A stretch of 64,000 nt of DNA from Medakamo hakoo (taxonomy: Eukaryota; Chlorophyta; Trebouxiophyceae; Coccomyxaceae): the NCBI GenBank assembly GCA_026636295.1, contig CP089462.1, positions 1,116,001 to 1,180,000 of the forward strand. The letters run 5' to 3'. A program made the translations under genes and the position numbers. Positions 39,714 to 48,814 of this stretch are shown here, piece after piece (position 1 is the first letter of the stretch; every line of letters begins with the position of its first letter). The notes beneath the pieces were generated by a model that was given only the letters and a program-made list of their open reading frames with translations, searched no databases and was not told the origin of the DNA.

Positions 39714-41690
39714 TCACGCCAACGCCAGCGCGGGCTGCAACCCCGCACCCCCCGCAGCGACCGCGGGCGCACCACTTCCACCCACAGCAGCGCCCGCCGC
39801 GTGCGCCGCCGCCGCCGCCGCCAGGTACGCCGCCCCCATGGACGACGCGTCCCGCACCCGCTTCATGCGGATGCGGGCCGCGGCGGCCTTGGAGCCCAGC
39901 GCTTCGGCCAGGCCGTCCCGCACGTACCGGCGGTACGCGGCCCAGTGCTCGTACACGCCGCCGTCGACGGCGACCGCGGTGTCCTGGGCGGACCCGGCGC
40001 CCGCCCGCCCCGCCTGGATCAGCAGCGACGAAATGGCGACGGCCAGGAGGCGGGCGGAGCGCAGGGCCACCAGGTGGCAGACCCGGCGCACGGTGCGGCG
40101 CTCCAGCCAGGTCGTGGCCGTGGCGCCAAACGCCTTTTCGAGCGCCGCGGCCGTCGTGGAGAGCGTGAGGCTCTTGTCGCCTTCAATGATGGACAGGGCC
40201 GCCGTGGTCAGGGCGCCGGGCGTCTTCAGCGCCTCGACGACGGCCTTGGGCTGGGAGCGGAACAGGCCCGCCGTGGACGCCAGCTCCACCAGCAGGCGGC
40301 GCCCGCACTCGCCCAGGTACATGCCGGACATCTGCTTTTCCATGAGCTGTTCGCCCGCGTGGGGCGTGGCGGCGTCGAGCGCCACGTCAGCGGGGAGCGT
40401 GGGCAGGTGCGGGGACGCGAAGTTGCCCCACTCCGTGTTGATGACGACCCGGCCGGTGCGCAGCGCGCGTTTCGCGGCCGGGGTGAGCTTCGTGACCGCG
40501 TCCGCGGCTTCGACGTAGGACGCGTTGGTGCCGGTGCCCAGGATGACGCCCAGCTCGACGGCCTGGTCCGCGTACCGCCCGCCCGCCAGCGTGCCGACGG
40601 AGTCGTTGAGGAGGGCGACGACGCGGGCGCCGGGCGCGCCCGCGCGGCCAAACGCGGCCGACAGCATTCGGACGGGGTCCTGGCCGACCGCGCCCTCGTT
40701 TTCGAAGCGCTTGGTCAGTTTGAGCAGTGTGCCCGCGTCTAGGGCCGTCTGTTCGCAGGGGAAGGAGAAGCAAAAGCCGACGATGGGGGCGACGGGGCCG
40801 GACGCGGGGAGGTAACCTTTTGCCCGCCCAAAGTCGAGGAGCGTCGTGGCCAGGCGGTCGAAGAGGCCGTCCGCGTGGCAGGTGAAGCATTCGGGCGGGA
40901 TGGCGGCGTCTTGCAAGTCGACGACGTCCACCTCACCGACGGACGGTGACAAACGGACGTACAGGACCCGGAAGTTGGTGCCGCCGATGTCGATGGCGAA
41001 AAACTCGCCGGTCTCATGGCTGGAGGATGGGGGTGGGGGTGGGTGGATGTGCGGATGGGTGGGTGGAGAGGAGAGGGTCAGCGCGCGAATGGGGAATCGG
41101 AAAAAACGGCGCCGCCTGCTCTCAAAAAGCACCACCCAACTCACCCCGTCGGCAGGAGGTCAACCATGGACGGCAGCATCATCAGAGTTGAAGGGCGGCC
41201 TTCCAGGCCGGCTTTAGCCTGTATTAGTGACGTGTCGGAAATGTGAGTGTGGGCTGGCGCCGATGGAAAAAAAACGCCCATCAGGAAACTCCTCCCGTAC
41301 CTCGGCCAGGAAGTCGGCTTGAATGGCGCGCATGCGGTCAGCTGGGACGCTCATGGCCTTGGCCCACTGAATTTTGAGGAAGGGAGGGCAGGGAAGACCG
41401 TAAGAGCCCTGGACGCGGCGTGACGTGGATGCTGCCAGCACGCGCTCATCCCCCTCGTGCTTGCGCGCAGGCAACGCATGCGAGTGCGCCCGAAAAAAGA
41501 AGCAACGACGGCGCGCAGGAAACGCCCGCTACCTCTCCTCTCTCTCTCTTACCTCGTCCACGACCGACGCTTGTGCCTTGTAGGCGGACCAGCCGGGCGA
41601 GGACACGCACGCCATGGTCAGCGCAGCAGCGAGCGCGCCGGTCGTTACCAGGGCCGTCGCGGTGGTGGATGCGCTTGGGAGCGCGTCCAT
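39714..41690 (-). CDS. HXK: Hexokinase with N-terminal membrane anchor (4 exons)
   Basis: Exons 41690-41553, 41366-41301, 41218-41145 and 41019-39714, 527 residues. Residues ~10-30 (ATALVTTGALAAALTMACVS) are a hydrophobic segment typical of plant mitochondrial-anchored (type B) hexokinases; a plastid signal is an alternative. Exon 3 has STLMMLPSMVDLLPTG and exon 4 FAIDIGGTNFRVLYVRLSP, the ATP phosphate-1 loop. IVGFCFSFPCEQTALDAGTL, VALLNDSVGTLAGGRY with the catalytic Asp, GVILGTGTNASYVE and INTEWGNF are intact. The C-terminal part has VAVDGGVYEHW and the adenosine motif DASSMGAAYLAA. It phosphorylates glucose at the head of glycolysis and may act as a sugar sensor in plants. Exon joins follow phases 0, 0 and 2 exactly. 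The usual adjacent acidic linker is shortened. Confidence 0.93.
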
Positions 41691-42312
41691 GCAAGTGCGC
41701 GAGTGTGCTGGGGCACTCACCGCGGCAGAAAGAGAGGGGGTGCGTCTGCGCGTCCGCGGTGGGTGTGCTGTATGTGAGGGAGGGGAAGGACGGGCGCGGC
41801 CCCGCGCCGGTCTCGTGAAATTTTCTCGCAAGTGTGCGCACCTACAAAAGCGCAACCCCGCGCTCTCTCTTCATGCTGCCTGCCCTCACCCTCATCTACT
41901 CTCTCTTTCCGCAAGCACACCAGACGACCAGCCTCGCGCCCGTCCTAACCGACAGGGAGCACAATGACAGAATAGCAGGGGGAAAGCCGCGGGGAGGGAG
42001 GGGCCACGGGGTGGGTGAGGGGGAAGACGCCCGAATGGAAAGGATGTTTTGTGGGTGGGGAAGGAAAAAAAAGAGATAAGCCCGCTCACGCACGCGCACA
42101 CGCTTGGACTTTGAATTGGGTGCAAAGAACCGCCGCGCACAGCGCCTCGACTTCTGTAATTTGTCCTTTCTGGCGGTGGGTGATGGCGGGCTTTTGGTCG
42201 ATCGGAGCCGAAGTGGAGGGGGGAAAACAGCAGTGGTGGTCTAAAAAAACTAGGGCGTTTATAAAAATAAAATGCCGGGCGCGCCTCGTCGCGCCGTCCT
42301 CTCATCAGGTCC
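41691..42312. other. 622-bp spacer between hexokinase and a kinase gene
   Basis: Both flanking genes are on the minus strand, so the left part is the hexokinase promoter and the right part the trailer of the kinase. An AT-rich island (42259-42273, TTTATAAAAATAAAATG) lies 40-55 bp after the kinase stop and probably belongs to its 3' end, not to a TATA box. GA-rich and CT-rich patches occur. No coding signal or RNA gene was recognised. Confidence 0.5.
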
Positions 42313-43943
42313 TCATTCCTCGGCCGCGGACACATTCCCACTGGTTATGGACGCGTCCACGCGGTCGAGCGCCCGCGCCGCCGCCCCGGACAGCGGGCAC
42401 TTCTCAAAGCCGCACGCCTCGCAGTTGGCCATGGTCTTGTGGGCGAGCACGCCGACAAAGGCCGAGAGCGCGGCCGGGTCGGGCAGCGCCAGGGGCCTGC
42501 CGTCCTCGCCGTCGTCGTCTCCATCAATGGACGGCGGAGGCGGGGCGGACGCAGCCAACGCCGCCGACGCTGCGATGGACTGGCTCAAGGCAGACAGCGC
42601 GCGGCCGCGCTCGGGCGGGAGCCATGCCGCAAACCAGGGGTGGGCCAGCGCCGCGACGGCGGACGGCCGGTCGCCCGGCTCGCGCGCCAGGCAGGACGCA
42701 ATGAAATCCACGCACTCGTCCGAGACGTGGCCCAGCGCGGGCGCGGCCGCGCTGTGAAAGTCGGAGGTCGCTGGGTTGAGGACGGCCGCGCGCACGGACC
42801 GGGGCGAGAGCGTCAGCACCTCGGCGAGCGTCGGCCACCACGGGTACCGCCGGGTGAGCAGGTAGAAGGCCGTGACGCCGACCGCCCACACGTCGGCCGG
42901 CGGGCCGTACGCGCCGCGGAAGACTTCGGGCGCCATGAAGACGGGCGTGCCGCGGGTGCCGGTGGCGCCCGGGGACGTGGACCGGGCGAGGCCAAAGTCG
43001 GAGAGCGCGAGGAAGGGGCGGCCGCCGTCCTCGCCGCCGCCGCCGCCGCCGTCGCCGGCCAGGGCCGCGTCCGCCGCCCCTTTCCGCAGCATGATGTTTG
43101 CGGGCTTCACATCGCCGTGGACGACGCCCGCCGCATGGCAGGCCGTCAACACCTTCAGCAGCTCGAACACAATGATGGCGGCCTCCCGCTCGCTCGCGGC
43201 GGGCGGGGGGCCCCACTTCAGACACGCGCCCGGCGCGCCGGCCTTGTCTTCCAGCCACTGCTCCAGGTCGCCGCCGTCGACGAAATCCAGGGCGACGTAC
43301 GCGTGGGAGGCGTCCTCGTACACGCCGCGCAGTTGGACGACGTTGCCGCACTGGGTGTGGGGTGTGGGTGTGAGGGTGTGGGCGGGTGCATGTGTCGAAG
43401 AGTGTGTCATGGGCGGGGTGGGGGAGGGCCGGATGTTTGTGGGGCGTCGGCCAACGGTGTGCGCGCGCGCGGAGAGCGCGCGACGTCGCAAGGGGGCGAG
43501 GCACACAAAAAAAGGGGGCGCGTCCCCGTGATCGACGCACGCCGTGCGCGCCTCCCTAGCCGTCCCATTTCAATGCTCACCTCGCTGACCGCGCCCATGA
43601 GGTCGACTTCGCGGTGCAGGCGCTGCAGGATGGCCGCCGTGTCGATGGCTGAAGCCGGCTTGTTGGGCGGGCGGTGCCGACTCATCACTTTTATTGCGAC
43701 GGCCCGGCCCGTGCGGCGGTCGGTGCCCCGGTACACCTCACCAAATGAGCCGCGGGCGATGGCCTCGCCCTGGACGTCGAAGCGGTCCGTCACCGCGGCC
43801 GGCCAGTCCGTGAGCTTGGGCGCGGCCGGCGCGGAGGGCGCGGTCGCATGCACGCAGCTGCGCAGGGACGGGCGGCCACGCCCCGGCCACGGAACGGGCG
43901 CGGCCGGGACCGGTCTGACTCTGGCCAGGGCGGGAGGTCGCAT
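42313..43943 (-). CDS. Non-RD Ser/Thr protein kinase, possibly plastid-targeted (2 exons)
   Basis: Exons 43943-43581 and 43350-42313, 466 residues. The first ~50 residues are basic and Pro/Ala-rich, starting MRPPALARVRPVPAAP, which could be a plastid transit peptide. Kinase motifs: ARGSFGEVYRG, VAIKVM with the Lys, VVHGDVKPANIMLRKG, ALSDFGLARS, TPVFMAPEVFRG and ADVWAVGVTAFYLLTRRYPW. The catalytic loop reads HGD rather than HRD, so it is a non-RD kinase with the catalytic Asp kept. The fold resembles CAMK/CDPK-type kinases, but no EF-hand follows. The C-terminal tail has a Cys-rich piece (MANCEACGFEKCPLSG). Substrates cannot be predicted. It is divergent from MutS2, with 85 or 217 bp between starts depending on the MutS2 start. 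Confidence 0.8.
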
Positions 43944-44160
43944 TGGTGCGGGTGGGGTGGGGTTTTGAATTGTAGGGCGTCGCCGGAAAAAAAGGACAGG
44001 ACGAGCCGCGCCGCGCCTTTCTTTTTCTTTGTGGTGTGAGCTGGGGAAAGCGTCGGCGAGCAAGAATGCTTTACACAACGCGATTCCTCGCGTTGCCGGG
44101 GGGCCCGCCTCGCCGCGCCCGGCGTGCTGGACGCGCACTTGGTACGCGGCCTCAAGGCAC

Positions 44161-47100
44161 ATGAGCCTCACGGCCCGTCCATGGCCGCCGCGGCGTCCTA
44201 CCGCGCGCGGCCGGCCCTTGCCGCAGCCGCGCCTAGCCACCACCGCCACGCCGTGGCGCGCCGGCCCGCCACCACCACCAGCCGTGCCTCCAAACTCCAC
44301 TCCTTCCACGTCGTACACCACGCGCCTGGCCCAGGCCCCCGACGGGCGCGTGAATTTCGCGGGCGAGGAAGAGGACGGCGGGAGTGGTCAGGCGTTGAGG
44401 TCGTGGGGTGCGTCCCTGTCTTCCAGCAGCGGGTCGGACGAGGACGGGAGCAGCAGCGACGACGACGCCCCTCCCCCTTCGCCCCCATTCTCCCCTTCAT
44501 CTGCGGAAGCCGAAGCCCTGTCCCAGTTGGAGTGGCCGGCCGTGTGCCGCCAGGTCGCGTGCCTGGCCCGCACGGTGCGCGGCGCTCGCGCGGCGCTGGC
44601 TGGTGGCTTGGCGCTGGGAGCGACCAGGGACGCGTCCGCCGCCGCCCTGGAGACGACGGCCGAAGCCGTGCGGGTGGCAGCAGCTGTCCCCGGCTACTGG
44701 GATGTGTTGGCGTCCGTCGTCGACATCGGCGGCCTGCTGGACGACCTGGAACGCGGCGGCGGCGGCGACGAGGCGGAGGTTGACACAGAGGGAGGCGACC
44801 AGCCGCCGCCGGGCCTCCTGGTCGTCGCCTCGCCCGCCGGCGTCCTGGCGACGGCCGACACGCTGGACGCGGCTGCGGGCCTGGAAGCAGGCCTGGCATC
44901 CGCGCCCGGCGGTCCGTCCGCCCACCCGCGCCTCAGCGCTTTGGTGGCAGGGTGCGAGTGCGCCGCCCTCGCCAGCCTGCGCTCCAGCCTGCGCGCCGCC
45001 ATGCCCGCGGGGAAGGGCGCCCGCCTGTCCGACGCCGCCTGCCCGGCTTTAGCGGCTGCACGCGCAGCCCGCACAGCCGCGGAAGGCGCGGTGCGAACTG
45101 CGGCGGGCGAGTGGGCGCGGCGGCTGCACGCGGCCGGCGCGGCCGAGCGCCCGGCCGTCGCGGTGCGGCGCGAACGGCTCTGCGTCCCCGTCCTGGCGGC
45201 GAGGCGGGGTGGGCACCTGCCCAAAGGGTCGGTGAGGCTGGCCGAGTCCGGGTCGGGCGCGACGCTCTACATGGAGCCCGCGCCGTTGGTCCCCCTCAAC
45301 AACGCGGCCGCGGCCGCGCGCGCGGCCGTCGAGGCGGCCGAAGCCGCGCTGCTCCAACGCCTCTCCGCCCTCATCGCCCGCCACGCGCCTGCCTTGCGCG
45401 CGTGCTTGGAGGCGCTGGAGGCGCTAGACCTTGCCGCGGCCCGGGCGGCGCACGCGGGCTGGGCGGGCGGCGTGCGGCCGGCCCTGCTGAGCCGGGAGGA
45501 GGCGCGCCGGCGGGGCGCTGCGCGCCTGGACGGCCTGCTCCACCCCCTCCTGCTGGAGGGCGCGCTGCCGCCGCTGCCGGACCCGCCGGGCGCGACCGAG
45601 GCCGGCTCGCCCGCCGAGCCTCCACCCCCTCGCCGCCCGCGGCCGCGCGGCGTGGCGTGGAGCGTGCCGCCGGGGACGGGCGTCGTCACCATCACAGGCC
45701 CCAACACCGGCGGCAAGACGGCGGCCCTCAAGTCCCTGGGCTTGGCGGCGCTCATGGCGCGGGCGGGGCTCTTCCTGCCCGTGGAACCCCGTGAAACGCG
45801 CGAAGACGCGGCCATCGCCTGGTTCTGCCCCGTACTGGCGGACGTGGGCGACGCACAGTCGTTGGAAGCGTCCCTCTCGACTTTTTCGGGCAGCGTCGCC
45901 CGGGCCGGGCGGGCGCTCGCGGCGGCTGGGCCGGACGCGCTCGCCCTCGTGGACGAAGTCGGGTCGGGCACAGACCCGGCAGAGGGTGCCGCCCTGGCCG
46001 GCGCCCTCCTCGACGCCCTCGCGTCCCGCGCGGCCCTGACCGTCGCCACCACGCACCACGCGAGCCTGAAAGGCGATGCCAGGCCCGGGCGCGCCGACGC
46101 GGCCGTGGAATTCGACGCGGCCCGCCTGGCGCCCACCTACCGGCTGGTGTGGGGGTCTGCCGGCGCGTCGTCTGCCCTGGACGTGGCGGAAGGGCTGGGG
46201 TATGACAAGGTCTTGGTCGGCGCGGCGCGTGTGGCACTGGCGAGCGCGGGCGGGCGTGGGGACAGCCTGGGCGGCGGTGGCGGCGTCGCGGCCGCGGCGG
46301 CCGACGCGGTGGAAGCCGCGCGCACGACCGGCCGGCCACCCACCGTTGCGCCGCCGCCTGCCTCGCCCGCTGACATCCGGGCGGCTCTGGAAGCGGGTGC
46401 GGCAGCGGAACTAGAGGCCGCGCGCGCGGCGGCCGCGGCCGCGGCCGCCGACCGGGCAGCGGCCGAGGCAGAGGCGGCCGCCGCCCAGGCCGCGCTCGCG
46501 GCCCTCCAGCGCCGGGCGGGCGGCGACGTCTCCAAGCCTCCCACGCCCGCCGCCAAGGACGCCGGCCGGGCCGCGGCCGCAGCCGCCGCCGCCGACCTGG
46601 CCTGGGTCCTGGACGCGCACGCGCGAGGGGAGCTGTCCGACGACGACGCGGCCGCGTGCGTGGCCGACATCCGATCGCGCGCGCCCGACGCCCGGGCGGC
46701 CGCCGCCCGCCTCGCCGGCGCCGCCTTGGCAGGCACCGCCGGCATGTCCTCCACCGCCCCACCCACACCGCCGTCGATGGACTGGGCCCCAGCCGTCGGC
46801 GACACCGTGGCCGTCCTGAAGATGGGCGGCGTGCCCGGGACGGTGCTGAAGGTTTCGGCGGGCGGCCGGCTCAGCGTGCGGGTCGGGCGGACCACTCTGG
46901 CCCTGGGCCCGGGCGAAGCCGCGCCGGCGGTGCGTGGTGGCGGTGGGAAGGATGGCGGCGCCCGCCGCCCCTCCCAACCACCACCGCCCACCGCCGCCGC
47001 CGCGCCGTCCAAACCCGGCCCGGCCGTCCAGACGAGCGCCAACACGCTCGACGTCCGCGGCGCGCGCGCGGCCCAAGCCGCCAGCCTGGTTGCCGACTTT

Positions 47101-47271
47101 TTGGGCCGCACGGGAGATGAGGGCGATGCGCTCTTCATCATCCACGGCCTGGGCCCGCTGAAGAAAGCGGTGCGCGAAGCGTTGCAGGGCGCGGGCGGGG
47201 TGGCGTCGGTCGGCGACCCGCCCGGCGGGGAGGGCGGCGGCGTGACCATGGTGCGGGTCGGGGAACGGTGA
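44161..47271 (+). CDS. mutS2: MutS2 with Smr domain, plastid type
   Basis: Single exon. The frame opens at 44029, but the ATG at 44161 gives a cleaner transit peptide (MSLTARPWPPRRPTARGRPL) and 1036 residues, so I prefer it. The clamp region is followed by the core ATPase: ITGPNTGGKTAALKSLGLAA (Walker A) and ALVDEVGSGTDPAEGAALAG (Walker B), then VATTHHASLKG. An Ala-rich coiled-coil linker (about 46380-46560) precedes the KOW-like VGDTVAVLKMGGVPGTV region. A C-terminal Smr domain is seen (TLDVRGARAAQAASLVADF ... FIIHGLGPLKKAVREAL). The canonical HGxGxG(A)LR loop is altered to HGLGPLKK. MutS2 lacks the mismatch-recognition domain of MutS1. In bacteria it limits recombination or rescues collided ribosomes; a plastid DNA or ribosome role is inferred. 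Confidence 0.88.
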   Translation: MSLTARPWPPRRPTARGRPLPQPRLATTATPWRAGPPPPPAVPPNSTPSTSYTTRLAQAPDGRVNFAGEEEDGGSGQALRSWGASLSSSSGSDEDGSSSDDDAPPPSPPFSPSSAEAEALSQLEWPAVCRQVACLARTVRGARAALAGGLALGATRDASAAALETTAEAVRVAAAVPGYWDVLASVVDIGGLLDDLERGGGGDEAEVDTEGGDQPPPGLLVVASPAGVLATADTLDAAAGLEAGLASAPGGPSAHPRLSALVAGCECAALASLRSSLRAAMPAGKGARLSDAACPALAAARAARTAAEGAVRTAAGEWARRLHAAGAAERPAVAVRRERLCVPVLAARRGGHLPKGSVRLAESGSGATLYMEPAPLVPLNNAAAAARAAVEAAEAALLQRLSALIARHAPALRACLEALEALDLAAARAAHAGWAGGVRPALLSREEARRRGAARLDGLLHPLLLEGALPPLPDPPGATEAGSPAEPPPPRRPRPRGVAWSVPPGTGVVTITGPNTGGKTAALKSLGLAALMARAGLFLPVEPRETREDAAIAWFCPVLADVGDAQSLEASLSTFSGSVARAGRALAAAGPDALALVDEVGSGTDPAEGAALAGALLDALASRAALTVATTHHASLKGDARPGRADAAVEFDAARLAPTYRLVWGSAGASSALDVAEGLGYDKVLVGAARVALASAGGRGDSLGGGGGVAAAAADAVEAARTTGRPPTVAPPPASPADIRAALEAGAAAELEAARAAAAAAAADRAAAEAEAAAAQAALAALQRRAGGDVSKPPTPAAKDAGRAAAAAAAADLAWVLDAHARGELSDDDAAACVADIRSRAPDARAAAARLAGAALAGTAGMSSTAPPTPPSMDWAPAVGDTVAVLKMGGVPGTVLKVSAGGRLSVRVGRTTLALGPGEAAPAVRGGGGKDGGARRPSQPPPPTAAAAPSKPGPAVQTSANTLDVRGARAAQAASLVADFLGRTGDEGDALFIIHGLGPLKKAVREALQGAGGVASVGDPPGGEGGGVTMVRVGER

Positions 47272-47331
47272 CACGTGTGGATTGTGCGACGGAAGACGGA
47301 CGCTCTACACACACAATCTCTCTCTCTCTCT

Positions 47332-48618
47332 TCACCTCCCGCCGCCGCCAAAGAGCAGGGACGGCGCGGCGGGCGCGGGTGCGGCCAGGGCGAGGACGCC
47401 GCCCGCCTGCCCACTCCCAAACGGGTCGTCTCCCACAAGGACGCCCCTCGCCCTGAGCGCGGCCGTGTGCGCGGCCCGCACGCTCCCCACCCGTTCGTGC
47501 AGGTGTTCGACACGGGCGGCAACGTGCAGCAGCGTGGCGTGCGCGGCGTGGAGGGCGGAGGCCAGCGCGGCCGCGTCGGGTTCGCCTTCGCGCCCGCCGT
47601 CGCCCGCCCCGCTGCCGACCAGGCGCTCCAGCTCGCCCGCCAGGGCCGCTTGCGCGCCCGCGGAGGAAGCCAAGTCCGCGACAGCTGTCCTCAAATACCG
47701 CGACGGCAGGTCTGGCGGGCCGGGAGGCGCGGCAGCTAAAGCGTCGCGGACCCCAGGCGGCAGCGCCGCGCCGACCGCCCCAGCCCGCGCGGCCGCCGCA
47801 CGCGCGTCGGCGCGCTGGAAGCCGCGCACCGCCGCTTCCGCGCCGCGCAGCAGGCCTAAGGCATCGGAGCGCAGGGCGTCCCCTGCTGCCGCGTCGGACC
47901 GGACGCGTGCGCCCAAGCGGGCGAGCTCGCCCTCCAGCGCGCGCCGGCCCGCCGACGGCGCGGCCGCGCGCGCGGCCGAATCGAACAGCGGGCCGTCCGA
48001 CTCCAGGGCCGCCGCCGCTTCACGCACGGACGCGACAGTCCGTTCCAGTTCCAACAGGAAGGCTTGCCCGCCGGGAGCCAGCTCGTCCCACTGCGTGCCG
48101 TGCGTGGCCGGGCGGCCGTCCTTGGTGACGAGCGCGGCCGCGGCAGGTTGAGGCTGTTGTGGTGGTGGTGGTTGCGCAGCCGCGCCAAACAGGCCGCCCG
48201 CCGATGCGGGCGGCAGGCCTGCCGTCGCGGGCGGCACGCCCAGCAGGCCAAAAGCGGGTGGCTGTGCGCCAAACAGGCTGGTAGCAGACGCGGGCGGCGC
48301 GCCGAATGCCGACGACGACGCGGGCGGCGCGCCAAACAGGCCCGGCGTGGGCGGCACGGCCGATGGTGCGGCCGGCTGTTGTGCAGCGCCAAACAGGCCG
48401 CCACCAGGCGCTGTCGACACCGCCGCGCCAAAGAGAGGTGCGGGCGCGGGCGCAGAGCCAAAGAGGCCCGGCGTCGGCGCGGCCGATGCGGCGGGCGCGC
48501 CAAAGAGGCTGGGCGTGGCGGGCGGGCCGGACGCGGGCGCTGGCGTTGCGCCAAAGCCGCCGAAGGCGGGCGCCGGCGCCGCGGCTGGCTGCTGTGGCTG
48601 GCCGAAGGAGAAGGCCAT
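47332..48618 (-). CDS. NUP58: Nucleoporin Nup58/Nup45-like FG protein
   Basis: Single exon, 428 residues from ATG 48618-48616. The first ~150 residues are an FG domain: MAFSFGQPQQ and FGGFG are followed by repeated LFGA and GLFG units spaced by Ala/Pro. Then comes VTKDGRPATHGTQWDELAPG, the conserved T.(D/E)G.PVT.GT.W.EL sequence of Nup58. Coiled-coil helices follow (AFLLELERTVASVREAAAAL, EGELARLGARV, LLRGAEAAVRGFQRADA). Nup58 forms the central-channel complex with Nup54 and Nup62 at the nuclear pore. It ends with another FG-like cluster (PSLLFGGGGR). The gene's stop abuts a GA tract in the trailer. It is convergent with MutS2; only 60 bp separate the two stops. Confidence 0.86.
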   Translation of the reverse strand: MAFSFGQPQQPAAAPAPAFGGFGATPAPASGPPATPSLFGAPAASAAPTPGLFGSAPAPAPLFGAAVSTAPGGGLFGAAQQPAAPSAVPPTPGLFGAPPASSSAFGAPPASATSLFGAQPPAFGLLGVPPATAGLPPASAGGLFGAAAQPPPPQQPQPAAAALVTKDGRPATHGTQWDELAPGGQAFLLELERTVASVREAAAALESDGPLFDSAARAAAPSAGRRALEGELARLGARVRSDAAAGDALRSDALGLLRGAEAAVRGFQRADARAAAARAGAVGAALPPGVRDALAAAPPGPPDLPSRYLRTAVADLASSAGAQAALAGELERLVGSGAGDGGREGEPDAAALASALHAAHATLLHVAARVEHLHERVGSVRAAHTAALRARGVLVGDDPFGSGQAGGVLALAAPAPAAPSLLFGGGGR

Positions 48619-48814
48619 GGCGTGTTGAGCGTGTTTTGTTTTGCGCAACTGCAAGGAACTGCGCAACCCCATCAGTTCGGCAAAACGGCGCGGTCGTTTT
48701 TTTCTGCTCCATCCCAACGCCCCTCTCCCATCCATCTCTCTCCTCTCCCGTTCTCCATCCACCCGCCGCCCGGCCGTCAAACTCATCTACCCTCTCATCC
48801 TCGCACATCACTCC

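Noticed and set aside
42259-42273. TATA-like sequence TTTATAAAAATAAAA
   Set aside because: It lies 40-55 bp after the kinase stop and ~570 bp from the hexokinase start, so an AT-rich 3' end signal is more likely than a core promoter.
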